Of a stretch of DNA of 64,000 nt, positions 13,090 through 23,000 are shown piece after piece. Both the position numbers and the translations under genes were made by a program. How positions within the stretch are numbered: the stretch's first letter is position 1; each line of letters starts with the position of its first letter. Under the pieces are notes generated by a model. It was not told the DNA's origin, made no database searches, and saw only the letters and a program-made list of their open reading frames with translations. The DNA comes from Podocnemis expansa (Eukaryota > Chordata > Testudines > Podocnemididae), in the NCBI GenBank assembly GCA_007922195.1, contig ML681981.1, positions 14,269,771-14,333,770 of the forward strand, given 5' to 3'.

Positions 13090-13494
13090 GGCTAGGTCTA
13101 CACCTGAAAATTTAGTTTGCATTTGCTAGTCTGAACTAAAGAAGTTTGAGGCTGGTCCAAACAAACCTTAGACTAGTTTGAACCAACCATGGACTTTTTA
13201 GTTTGAACTATTGCTCAGTTCTAAATAGGACATGTGGTTAGTTCAAACTAATGGCTTAGTTTGAACTTAGCTTTAGTCTGGGTCTTGCCTGTGCCTAGTT
13301 CAAATTAAAGTTTTAACTAAGCACAGAAGTCCAGACTAGTGCTGGGGTTTTACTAGTTTGAACTAACCTTTGCCTTGTTCAAAACTAAGAAATTTCTTAG
13401 TTCAGACTAGGCAAAGCCTAGTATAGCCATGGGCTAAATTAGTCCAGACTATGCTTCCTTAGTCTGGACTAATTTGCCAGTGTAGACAAATGCC
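13090..13494. mobile_element. foldback MITE packed with TAGTTTGAACTA repeats
   Basis: The ends are GGCTAGGTCTACAC and, in reverse complement, GGCATTTGTCTACAC. The interior holds about ten direct and inverted variants of TAGTTTGAACTA (for example AGTTTGAACTA, TAGTTCAAACTA, TAGTTCAGACTA, TAGTCTGGACTA), so the whole element can fold on itself. No coding capacity. The GTCTACAC end is shared with the MITE at 44541-44801 and the fragment at 53302. The superfamily is not settled because I could not define a clean target duplication. Confidence 0.6.
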
Positions 13495-13605
13495 TGTGTG
13501 TCTGTGTTCCCTGTGCCTTCTCACCTTTCTCTCCAGCAGATGGCACAACCATTATAGGTTAGGTTTCAGGCAAGTGGTGTTCATAAGATTTGATCTGATC
13601 TACTT

Positions 13606-13991
13606 TTAGTCTTGATTGAAAAATATAAAAACAAGGTTTTGGTTTTTTTTTTGTTTTGGTTTTTTAAGAATAGATGAGCTTAAAACCAATGCACTAAAAT
13701 AGAAACAAACAAGTACAGAATAATTCAAAGTGGTCAGACTTCTTGTACGAGGCATTTTAAGCACTATGAATGCATTTGTTTGTAAAAGGTCAGCTGGCCA
13801 GTATAGCATACAATACAGTGGCCAGCTGGCAGTTTTGCAAATGAATGCCTTCATGGTGATTAAAATGCCTTGTGCAAGAAGTCTGACCACTCTGAATTAC
13901 TTCTCTACTTGTTTTCTCCATTTTAGTGTGCTGGTTTTAAGGTCATCTGTTCTAAAAAACTTGTTTCTGTATTTCTTTTTCCAGACCTAAG
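13606..13991. repeat. large imperfect palindrome of about 385 bp (foldback element)
   Basis: Two arms of roughly 170-190 bp are reverse complements. The left arm has GCTTAAAACCAATGCACTAA and GTGGTCAGACTTCTTGTAC; the right arm has the complements of these near 13930 and 13878. The centre is near 13808, where GTCAGCTGGCCAGTATAG faces GGCCAGCTGGC. A T-rich insertion of about 25 bp interrupts the left arm near 13640-13665. Because of the symmetry, similar open frames appear on both strands (both starting MVRLL); they are artefacts of the palindrome and not genes. Confidence 0.8.
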
Positions 13992-16318
13992 CCTCTGAGC
14001 AATACTTATTTTATTTGCATAATATAATCTTGCCTCTGTTTTCATTCCCCAAACAATGTACTGTAAAGGTGCATTCACATCTGTGAACTTGCTGACTGTC
14101 CAGACATGTTTGGAATGAAGTTTTGTCACACACAATGGAAAATATATTAGATTGCTATTAATAGGGAAGTAGTTTACATTTATAGTAAAAATAAGAGTTT
14201 TATTAACATGGGGCAGATGACAATGACAAGAGCTGTTCCTGATACTCTCATTCCCTGTGAATGGCACTGTGCAAGAGGTTTGAGAAAACACCAAAAGGCT
14301 GCAAAAGGAAACCTAGGCATCTCATGGTGCATAAGGGGTAGGTAAAGCCTGTGGGGTGATTCTGTGTGTCATCTGCAACCAAAATATTTGGGAGACATGC
14401 TGATTGAGAATCATTTGTGCAGCTTCTTTCATGGGGGTTCTTATGAGGCTGACCTCAAAAGTTAAAGCTCTGCTCCTCCCCAACAGCAAGGGCAGAAGTT
14501 GTAACATTCCTGGGGCATAACCACCATCAGCCTGACCCAAAAAAAAAAAGTTAAGTGTCAGTCTTGAGAGCTCTGAGCCTAGAAATCAGGAGGGTGACTT
14601 CATATCTTTGCTAGATACTGCTAATCTTGTAGTGGACAGGTTAGGGTCAAAGTGCTATAGAAAACACCAGATAAAGGCACATCACAGCTGATCAAACTAT
14701 TTGCTATAGTCAGTTCATCCAGTGTGCAAGGGAGTTTGTAATAAGAAAGGTCTAGAACCAGCTGCAGTTGTCCTCAGTCATGCAGAGAAGCTAATCCTTA
14801 AAATGTGTAAGGGTGACAGCTGGCAGCAATTGCTTCATAGTCTGGTGTTTCTAAGATATATGTTCATCATATATGGTGTAGGAACTTTTTTTTCCTAAAT
14901 GGGAAACAGGGAAATGCCAGTGAGAGAGACATAAGAAAGCTAGGGGATAGTGTAAGGATGAATTTGTTGGTCAAAGCCTGAATGTACATCACATAACTCT
15001 AATCATACAAAATATTCCACATTGGTGACACCCGTACCCACACAATGCCCATTTGAAGTTACTGGGACTCTTGCTGGGTGCAGAACTCCTTGAAGGACAA
15101 GGACGTAGCCTGTGCTTTCCAGTAATTTCCTTTAGTCTCATTGTTCAGAATCTGACCTCTTACCACACAGGTGATTTTTCTCTATGCAGCTAATACCATC
15201 TCCACAATATGACCAGTGCTGCTGTCCATAACCTTCTCATAACCTTGCCACTAAAGCAAATCTGACTGAATGCAGGAGGATTGCACTCCAAGTTATGATA
15301 CTCAAGACATGGAGATTAACTATGAGACCATGTTTGTCATCTAAATAGTTACAATTTTTACAAATTCAGGTCCAAGAATTAAAAACGGAACCATGAATTC
15401 ATAACAGGAATTACTTTGCTCCTGGCTTTATGAAGACACCTTTATTCAACAAATGCTGTGCTCAAAGCATGTCAGTTTTAGCAGAGGTCATCTATAATAG
15501 CAGTGACACAAAAGAACATCTAGAAATGTATTTGACAGGCAAGAGATAAGACCCAAGATGACATGACGCGTCTAATCACATCAAACCCATCCACACAATT
15601 CCTCTGTCGAAATAGCCTTAGAACTTAGATTTATTTCAGTCACCACACAACTGGAAATCCAGAGAACATTCTCCTCATGAGCCAAGAAGCTCCTAACTGA
15701 CATAAAATCATTCCTTATTTCGCATCGCAGACTTTCTCCCCCCAGAAGGATGTTTGGAGGTGTGTTTGGGCCCAAAAATGATTAAGAAACCAAAAAACAG
15801 TAAGAATTGCAGGATTTCCTACACAACCTTTTCCTCCTCGTTATACCCTCTGGACATGCTAGGGCTCTTGGCAGGGAATATACTTACTTGGTCTCTATGT
15901 GGCAGGTGTGTGAGTGTAGCTGATGCTTACAATAAAAGCTACTTTTTCCAGATGAGACTATACTGAAACTCAGTCACAATTAGGTTAATATCAGAAGACT
16001 CATTCCATAATTACTCCTTCTGCACAATATTAGATCATAATTATTAGTCATACTCCCAGTTCTTATCTGTAATCCAGTTTCAGACTTCACAAAGAAGTGC
16101 TCTAAGTGTTTATATGAACTAGTCCTAGTTAGTAATTTCAGGTATTGTAGTCTGGGTATGACTTATTGAAGTTTGTTTTACTTGCCATTATTTAATTATC
16201 AACAGCATTACCTGCAATTCCATTAGCCCAGAGTCAGACTGGTTTGGATGGAACAAAGCACATGAAAAGACAAGTATTGTGCACATTATAGACCCCCAAT
16301 TCAGGAAAGCATGCTTAG
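13992..16318. other. unique AT-rich DNA, no gene seen
   Basis: No recognisable gene or repeat family. Open frames are short and isolated. An A-run lies at about 14540-14550. Confidence 0.5.
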
Positions 16319-16365
16319 TCATAGATTAGAGTCAGAGGGGACGTCAGGTCATTGAGTTCAGCCCT
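16319..16365 (-). mobile_element. short CR1-type LINE 3' end
   Basis: TCATAGATTAGAGTCAGAGG followed by GGACGTCAGGTCATTGAGTT is the reverse complement of the terminal part of a CR1 LINE (compare the CR1 ends at 22698 and 39884). About 47 bp can be followed before the match fades. Confidence 0.55.
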
Positions 16366-16960
16366 TTTCACAAAGCATCACTCTCTTCTCTGAACTGGGG
16401 TTACACTTTAACATTTTTGGGAAGCACCTTAAAGCAGAGGTAAGGCCTGATACAAAGCTCAGTGAAGTCAATAGGAACCTCTCCATTGAATGAAGTGGAC
16501 TTTGAATCAGTTCATAAGGGAGGCATGTTTAGGCAAGGCACTCATTCAGCACTGATTGCTTTCAGAACAGAAAATTACAAGCACCAAACAATGGCACTCA
16601 ACTGTGCAAAATTTAGCAGTGGTGTGTGATGCAGAAGGACAAGACAGTGTTCATTTTTCTTCTGGACTAATAAGGATTTGACCAACCATCTTTGGGATTT
16701 AGTCATTCACTGTGCCACATGTGAAGCCCTTAGTCAAATTCCAGACAAAGCTTGTCAATACAGAACAGTAAGCTTAATTTTATAAACAAACAGAATTAGT
16801 AATGCTTTGTCTCAGACTCCTACATTGCTCAAGTAAATTCATTTGTGCTCCAGCATGTGTGTTTCAAAAAAGCTTTAACACTCAATTGTAGGTATTAATT
16901 GTGTTCTGTTACTTCCATCTGGTTTGCTGAGCATGGCGCTGCATTTAGATTCATTCTCTT
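16366..16960. other. unique DNA with a short hairpin repeat
   Basis: At 16446-16508 a hairpin is seen: TGAAGTCAAT pairs with ATTGAATGAAGTGG, and CCTGATACAAAG pairs with CTTTGAATCAG. It resembles a short ancient dispersed hairpin repeat; a weaker look-alike lies near 28340-28390. Nothing else is recognised. Confidence 0.4.
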
Positions 16961-17291
16961 CAGTGGCGATGCTGGTGCAGGGCACAGGGGGCATGTGCCC
17001 CAAGTCCTAATGCTAGTGCTTCGAGTGACAGAAGCCTGATCAATCCCCGGCCCAAGCTGCGGATCTGGAGCTAGGCCACCCGTGGAGGCAGCCACCTTAC
17101 CTGTCCATCTGGGGATCTGGAGGTAGGCTGCCTGTGGTGGCAGCTACCTGACCTGACCCCATTCCCAGCTGGGGACCCAGGGGCCAGGCTGCCGACAGCA
17201 GGAGCCCAGCCCAGGACCTACTTGGGGCCATGGGAACAGATCGGGCTTGGGAGGCCCCCCTCAGGTCTTTTTCTGGAGCAGCATCGCCCAA
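16961..17291. mobile_element. GC-rich hAT-type MITE, 331 bp
   Basis: The left end CAGTGGCGATGCTGGTGCAG matches the reverse complement of the right end, GGGCGATGCTGCTCCAG. The flanking octamers ATTCTCTT (16953-16960) and ATTCTTGT (17292-17299) agree at 6 of 8 positions, consistent with an old hAT target duplication. The interior is GC-rich and contains two similar GGATCTGGAG...GCAGC segments. It is the same family as 39513-39696 and probably 57624-58061. Open frames inside are chance frames. Confidence 0.65.
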
Positions 17292-17339
17292 TTCTTGTCT
17301 CACTATACTTTGAACAAAGTCAGTGTCCTAGCTATAGAG

Positions 17340-17495
17340 CAGTAGTTCTTACCCTATTTATCATTGCGGGCCACAAATGCAGCTCTAACTTATGTAGGCT
17401 GCATCCACACAGTATGTACACTACCTGCATGGCCCTGAGGATGTCATATGGGCTGCAGCTGTGCGCTGAATGGGCCATGGAATCGAGAACCACTG
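17340..17495. mobile_element. hAT-type MITE, 156 bp
   Basis: Ends are CAGTAGTTCTTACCCT and, in reverse complement, CAGTGGTTCTCGATTCC. Both resemble the CAGTGGTTCTCAACC ends of hAT elements. CTATA occurs just outside each end (17332-17336 and 17496-17500) as a partial, decayed duplication. The interior includes GCGGGCCACAAATGCAGC and GGGCTGCAGCTGTGCGCTG. No coding capacity. Confidence 0.6.
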
Positions 17496-18555
17496 CTATA
17501 CCACATGCTTAGTAATGTCTAACTTTTTTGGGAGGGGTAAGACCATTAATAAGAGTCTATTGTGCATCTCCACACTATTATAAAGTGGTATTGTTACTGC
17601 AGCTGTTGGGGAATGATACTGTGCTAAAGCACACTGCTGACATTTGCGCTTCATGTCAAATCAATGGTCCTCCTGGGCACTTTTGTGCTGAATATAGGGA
17701 AATCTTTCTTCCTCCACTGCATGTAAATTCCAGTATGAAATAGAGAAGAACCACACAGCTATGCTAGCTGGCATTCATTTACATGATGTTGTGAGGATCA
17801 GTGTATGGTATAATCTTCCTCAAATTACCACTTCTCACTGTTCTCATTCCACAAGATTGCCCTATAATTTGAATTAGTATTAAGGATGATCAGACATTTG
17901 CTGAGCCACACACTAATGGTACTAGCCATACCATAAAAAAAACTAATTATCTAAATAGACATGAAGGGTGGGGAAGGATATCACATATAAAGTGACAAGC
18001 TGATCATAATGCTAAAATGTATGCAATGCTATATAAAACCCTAATGAAAATCAGGATCACATTTGTAATAAGCAGCTATGTTACAGATATCAAGTATCAT
18101 TTGTGATCAGCAAACAGCATAGTGAGCTAGGTTGGTACTCCTCCTTTAAAATAAAGAGAAAAAAAAAGTTATATAAAATCTCACCCTTTCAAAGTCATCG
18201 AGGTTTCTTTAAAAAGTCCAAGTTATCAAGAATACTACTAGGACTGGATTTGGATTAGAATGGAGATACCTGACATTTACTATTTCAAAGAAAGCAAACC
18301 TCTCTCTACTATTCAACACATCTCTGCTTCAACCAACCAACCAGCAATGCTAAAAATAAAGCGATCATTTTGGACTTCTGTGTCAAAGAGTTCACTGCAT
18401 CAATTCAGCAACATATCAATATTCAAGTTGTTTTGGACTCAGCCAGCTAGACTGTTTTACGAGGGAAGAGTTAGTTTCGTTACCCAGTACAGGTCTACTA
18501 AAAAAAGCTACTGTATATCAGGGTCTTTTAAAAGCAGTTGGGATGGAAGGGGTTG
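17496..18555. other. unique AT-rich DNA, no gene seen
   Basis: No gene or dispersed repeat recognised. The open frame at 18260-18637 runs from unique DNA across the insertion boundary of the following PLE, so it is a chance fusion. Confidence 0.5.
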
Positions 18556-18572
18556 GTTAACAACTTATTCTG

Positions 18573-19188
18573 GCCACTATGGATGTAGAAGCTCTTTCCA
18601 CCAAGATCCCACACAAGGATGGATTACAAGATATTAGAAGAACCATCCCAGATGATGCCACAGCACAGCTTGTGCCTGAACTTTGTGACTTTGCACTCAC
18701 CCACAACCATTTCAGATTTGAGGATAATTTATACCTCCAAGTCAGTGGCACTGCTATGGGTACCCGCATGGCCCCACAATATGCCAGCATTTTTATGGGT
18801 GACTTCGAACAACGTTTTCTCAAGTCTCATCCCAAAACACCTCTACTCTACTTATGTTACATTGATGACATCATCATCTGGACCCATGGCAGGGATGCTC
18901 TTGAAGATTCCCACAGAGATTTCAACAATTTCCACTCCACAAGGGAGATTCACTTTCTGGACCATACCAGTACAAAATAGGGATGGACACATCAACACCA
19001 CTCTATACCGATCAGTAGGTTTTTGGTATATTTATCTACATCCCTCGAGCTTCCATCCAAAACACACCACACAATCCATCGTCTACAGCCAAGCCTTAAG
19101 ATATAAGCGCATTTGCTCAGATCCCTCAGACAGAGGCAGCTTGATAGAGATCCTGAAGATGTCTCTTAAAACTACAGTACCCACTTGA
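18573..19188 (+). pseudogene. Penelope-like reverse transcriptase, C-terminal part, frameshifted
   Basis: This encodes the palm and downstream part of a PLE reverse transcriptase, which would copy element RNA into the genome. The frame that begins ATMDVEALSTKIPHKDG shows SGTAMGTRMAPQYA, followed by the catalytic YIDD (codons at 18858-18869) and IIIWTHG. These are hallmarks of the PLE family, where the GTAMGTRMAP box precedes YIDD. The N-terminal fingers are missing because of 5' truncation. After EIHFLD near 18960 the reading shifts to another frame (RDGHINTTLYR, then SIVYSQALRYKRICSDPSDR) and ends about 19188. There is no start codon of its own and no function is expected. Recognition of the family is firm. 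Confidence 0.85.
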
Positions 19189-19419
19189 AGAAGAAAACAG
19201 ATTGACAGAGCCAGACTGGTAACCTGCAGTCAACTACTACAGGAAAGGCCCAAGAAAGAAAATAGAATGCCACTGGTCACCACATACAACCCTCAAGTCA
19301 GACCTCTACAAACAGATCATTAAAGGACCTCCACCCTATTTTTAAAAAATGACCCCTCACTCTCTCTAGCCTTGGGAGACAGACCTCTCCTCACCTAGAG
19401 AAAATCCCCAAACCTTAAA

Positions 19420-19715
19420 TGGATAGATACTCACCAGCAACTACAGACCTAACAACAGAAACATTAAAGCAGGCACATATCCCTGCAACAACCCACGCTA
19501 CCAACTTTGTCCACATATCTGTACAAAAGACATCATAGGACCTAATCAAGTCAGCTACTCCATCAAAGGGTCCTTCACCTGCTCATCCACTAATGTGATT
19601 TATGCCATTATGTGCCAGAAATGCCCCCACACCTTATACGTCAGACAGATAGGACAATCCCAATGCAAAAGAATAAATGGGCACAAAACTGACATCAGAA
19701 CTCACAAAAGAAAAA
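19420..19715 (+). pseudogene. Penelope-like GIY-YIG endonuclease remnant
   Basis: This is the C-terminal endonuclease typical of PLEs, which nicks the target DNA. A zinc-binding-like segment with cysteines (around TYPCNNPRYQLCPHIC) is followed by SFTCSSTNVIYAIMCQKC and LYVRQIGQSQCKRINGHKTD. In active family members the second half of the motif is a Tyr-Ile/Val-Gly; here Gly is replaced by Arg (YVRQ), so the catalytic motif is damaged. An A-rich expansion follows directly. The fragment lies in line with the RT remnant upstream, as expected for a PLE. Confidence 0.8.
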
Positions 19716-20227
19716 AAAAAGAAAAAAAAAAAACAAACCACCACACACCAAACCACACCAGTTGCTGAGCACTTCCATCTTCCTAATCACTCCATGGATG
19801 ATTTGTTAACCATGGTCCCATTGATTTTCTTGAGGACATCAAGAGAAACAGCCAAAAATCCATCTAATATGCGAAATTAGATTGTGTGAAAGCAGGGCTG
19901 AATCGTGACTCTGGACTCCTCACACATAAGAACAGGTAATTTGACTTCACCTTCCCTCTGTGTGCTGTTTCCTAGAGTTTGAATCCTTACAAATGCTCTG
20001 ATTTGCTGTTGCACTATGACCTGATCCCGTGTCTTACACTCCCCTGCATTTATTTTCATCCCATTCTGTAAATTCCCCCTCTTCAAAGCATCTGACGAAG
20101 TGGGATTTGTCTCCCACAAAAGCTCATGCAATAAATAAATCTGTTAGTCTAAGTGCCACAAGACTCCTTCCTTTTTTTTTTTCCTTTACTAGACTAACAC
20201 AGCTGCCCCTTTGGAAGTTAACAACTT

Positions 20228-21049
20228 GGTTTAAAAATGTGATGGTATCAGATATTACAATGGTATTTTATAGTTAATGAAATGGTCATCTTAAAAAAAA
20301 AGATCAACTTATCAGAGCCTATTTAATGAAACATGTCTGTTACTCATAGGAATTCCACAACTAATCTCTGTTCCCTTCTGCTGAAGTACTTAAAAAAATC
20401 AATCAGTTCTTTTAAACTCAAAAGAAAAAAAAGTTTATCTACAGTTAAAGCAGTTATTTTAAAAACTAATTCATTCTTTGTGCATAATTAAGAGGAAAGA
20501 GTGGGGTGGAGATTAAAAAGGACGTTTTCTTATGCATGAATCTTTATAAAATGTTAAATTAGTTACTTTTAAAATTCAAAACTAAAAGCAAGAATTGAAC
20601 TTATTTTTCTTCAAGCCATTACAATGAAAACTTGGTTAATTGGATCATACAAGGCATTCAGGACTTAATTGTTCAGGAATTTGTAGGCATGCAGCCAAAT
20701 ACTTACATTTACACTGTTGGGCACGCATACTTTTGCCCATTAGAATTCTGAGTCAATCTCCTAATGGGTTTGTGGGACAGATTTTGTCCAGAAGGGCCAA
20801 AGCTTGGCAACTGACAAGAATATAGGGTGTTGCAGAATTTTAAAAAAACCTGTTTCCATAGTAAAGAAAAGACTGAGGGAGGTCTATAAGTACAGTGGCA
20901 AATTCACTGCTGTCAATTGGGAAAGTGATCATGTAAAACCAAGCCCTGAAGAAGTGGTGCTGAGTCAATGGAAGGCCATTTCCCATCAGCTCAGACCACT
21001 GAAGACGACACTGATGAGTAGGCATCTGGAATTAGAAGTGAGATATACA
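20228..21049. other. unique AT-rich DNA, no gene seen
   Basis: It separates two PLE insertions. No coding region is recognised; the 127-residue frame at 20804-21187 runs into the next PLE tail and is not a gene. Confidence 0.5.
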
Positions 21050-21062
21050 AGTTATTTTAAGT

Positions 21063-21197
21063 TCCAAAGAGGTAGCTGTGTTAGTCTAGTTCAGCAAAAC
21101 AAATGGAGGAGTCCGGTGGCACTGAAAAGATTAACAGGTTTATTTATCCTATGGGCTTTTGTGGGAGAAAAATCCCACTTCATCTGATGCTTGAAGC
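21063..21197 (-). mobile_element. Penelope-like element 3' end with 13 bp target duplication
   Basis: A PLE tail in reverse: TTCCAAAGAGGTAGCTGTG, TTAGTCTAGTTCAGC, GAGGAGTCCGGTGGCACTG, then GGGAGAAAAATCCCACTTC. The 13 bp AGTTATTTTAAGT occurs at 21050-21062 and 21198-21210 and is a perfect target duplication. The insertion is only about 135 bp, severely 5'-truncated, and sits 0.85 kb from the larger PLE. Confidence 0.85.
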
Positions 21198-21210
21198 AGT
21201 TATTTTAAGT

Positions 21211-22210
21211 AACTTCCATACATCCTTTCAACTGCTGGATTCTGAACACTTAGGAAAATCTGGCTGTGTGTTGCAGGATTGGAACCTAAATTTGTATGCA
21301 CAGGTATTTGAATGAGTGCAGCAGCACACCGAGAGTAACCACAGAACAGAAAATACCTGAACTGTCACCTAGAGTTTATCAAATGGCTGAGTACTTGTAA
21401 CTAATGACAAATTGCTTTTTAAAATTAATCTAATTACTTTCTTCTCAGAAAGATTTGCTTTTGAAAGTCTGAGGTTTATTTCCTTCTCCCTTCAGTTCTG
21501 AGATCTATTTTTTTGTTTTAAGTTTGTGATATTCATTCATTGATTAAATTTAAAGTCAGACTGGATCAGTAGATCATCTAGTTTCACCTACTGTGTATAT
21601 CCTGCCAGTTACATAGTATAGGAGTGTGATTCCCCCTCAGTGAGGGGGCAAAACTCTCCCAGGCTCTGTTCCCGTGCATGTCCCTGATCACAGAGCATTA
21701 CATTTCACCTAGTTAACCCTGGCTTCAGCCTAGTCTGAGGAACGCTGCTGGCAGCTGGACCTGCTGAAACCCCTAATCAGTCACCTCAGCTGACTACATA
21801 AGCAGCATCGTTCATAAGCCCAGCAGTAGTACTTGGCAACTAGCTGCTCAATGCTAATGGCCCCAATTGCAATCGCTCCAGTGCCTGCCTTTTTCCCCCA
21901 ACCTGCTCCAGCCCACACCTCTAACCACTAGGCCTGGCTGTCCTTATTCCACAGGGCATCAATAACTTGTTTGCCAAGGGACAACTTGTGCTTTGGATAA
22001 AACAAAATGTCAGTCTTCCACAGTCTTGATTTGAAGGTAGGAAGAGATGGGTAATTTATGCTGCCTGTTTCAGTCATTAAATATTGTTAAACTACTCAAA
22101 AGTCTGTGCTATGCTTTTAACCTGAATGTCTGTTTTCAGTTTCTAGCCACTGGTTTTTAATTATACCAGCGTCTGTGAGGTTGGAAAGCCCTTTTGTACT
22201 TGCTGTTTTC
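21211..22210. other. mostly unique DNA with a short LINE tail
   Basis: At 21552-21615, AAGTCAGACTGGATCAGTAG and ATCATCTAGTTTCACCTACT resemble the reverse of a CR1-type LINE 3' end. The part 21620-21960 is GC-richer (CTCAGTGAGGGGGC, GCTGCTGGCAGCTGG) and may be an unrecognised old repeat. No gene seen. Confidence 0.4.
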
Positions 22211-22250
22211 TTCTCAAGAACGGTGGGTTACTCACCGGTAACCATCCTTC

Positions 22251-22698
22251 ATCCAGAGGAGGGCAACCAAAATGATCAAAGGGCTGGAGCACAAGCCCTA
22301 TGAAGAAAGGCTGAAGGAACTAGGTTTATTTAGCCTGCAGAAGAGAAGACTGAGGGGGGATTTGATAGCAACCTTCAACTACTTGAAGGGTTGCTCCAAG
22401 GAGGAGGGAGCTCGACTGTTCTCGGTAGCAACAGAGGGCAGAACGAGAAGCAATGGCTTCAAGTTACAGCTGGGGCGGTCCAGGCTGGATATTAGGAAAA
22501 ACTTCCTTACTAGGTGAGTGGTGAAGCATTGGAATAAGTTGCCTAGGGAGGTGGTGGAATCTCCATCTCTGGAGGTGTTCAAGTCCCAGCTGGACAAAAC
22601 ACTGACTGGGATGATCTAATGGGAGTGGTCCTGCTTTTTTTGGCAGGGGGTTGAACTAGATGACCTCGTGGGGTCCCTTCCAACCCTATGATTCTATG
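22251..22698 (+). mobile_element. 5'-truncated CR1 LINE inserted in the DIRS terminal repeat
   Basis: The first ~250 bp encode the end of CR1 ORF2 ([20 protein letters not shown], then [37 protein letters not shown]); this is the C-terminal tail after the reverse transcriptase. It is followed by the CR1 3' UTR with GGAGGTGGTGGAATCTCCAT, GGTTGAACTAGATGACCTCG and the ending CCCTATGATTCTATG. The DIRS terminal repeat resumes immediately afterwards with GGGCTGCTCGG, so the CR1 went into an existing DIRS element. The copy is severely truncated at its 5' end, which is usual for CR1, and lightly mutated compared with other CR1 pieces in this window. Confidence 0.9.
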
Positions 22699-22900
22699 GG
22701 CTGCTCGGATCCATTCAGTAACAGGTGTCTCAGTGCTGGAGCGCTGGATTGGCTGGAAAACTTTTGTCCTAGCCTGTCAGGAGAGGGCAGGTGCCCTCCG
22801 CCCCTCACACCACCCCATGGCTGTATATACGGCCGCCTCCCAACCCCTCCTCAGTTCCTCAGAGTCACCAACTCCAGATGTGGGGATGGAGGGGCGGGAC

Positions 22901-23000
22901 CTGAATGGATCCGAGCAGCCCATCTCAAAGGAGGACAGTTACTGGTGAGTAACCCACCGTTACTCTTCAAGCGGTGCTCGGGTGCATTCAGTAATAGGTG
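22901..23000. repeat. DIRS internal complementary region
   Basis: Three complementarities are visible. 22901-22923 is a perfect 23 bp complement of 22696-22718. 22944-22959 (GGTGAGTAACCCACCG) is a perfect complement of 22221-22236 in the outermost left end. 22971-23000 is the complement of 27878-27907 in the right repeat with 3 mismatches in 30. The region therefore joins both outer ends in one block, as required in the DIRS circular-intermediate model. Confidence 0.85.

Larger units (their letters stand above)
18567..20216 (+). mobile_element. 5'-truncated Penelope-like retroelement, 1650 bp
   Basis: The element starts abruptly inside the reverse transcriptase and runs through the GIY-YIG endonuclease and 3' UTR to the family tail (CTGACGA at 20092-20098, stem, then TAGTCTAAGTGCCACAAGAC and ACTAGACTAACACAGCTGCC). 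The 11 bp GTTAACAACTT is repeated perfectly outside both ends, at 18556-18566 and 20217-20227, and is the target-site duplication. This fixes both boundaries and shows that truncation happened during insertion. The copy is dead: the RT is frameshifted and the endonuclease is interrupted by stops and an A-rich expansion at about 19708-19734. Confidence 0.9.

Noticed and set aside
13606..13990. Two frames both starting MVRLL on opposite strands
   Set aside because: They mirror each other because the sequence is a palindrome.
18260..18637. 125-residue frame upstream of the PLE reverse transcriptase
   Set aside because: It crosses the insertion boundary at 18567, which is fixed by the target duplication; the part before it is unique host DNA.
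19700..19740. A-rich run as the poly-A tail of a processed gene copy
   Set aside because: It lies inside the PLE endonuclease remnant and is followed by more PLE sequence, so it is an internal expansion.
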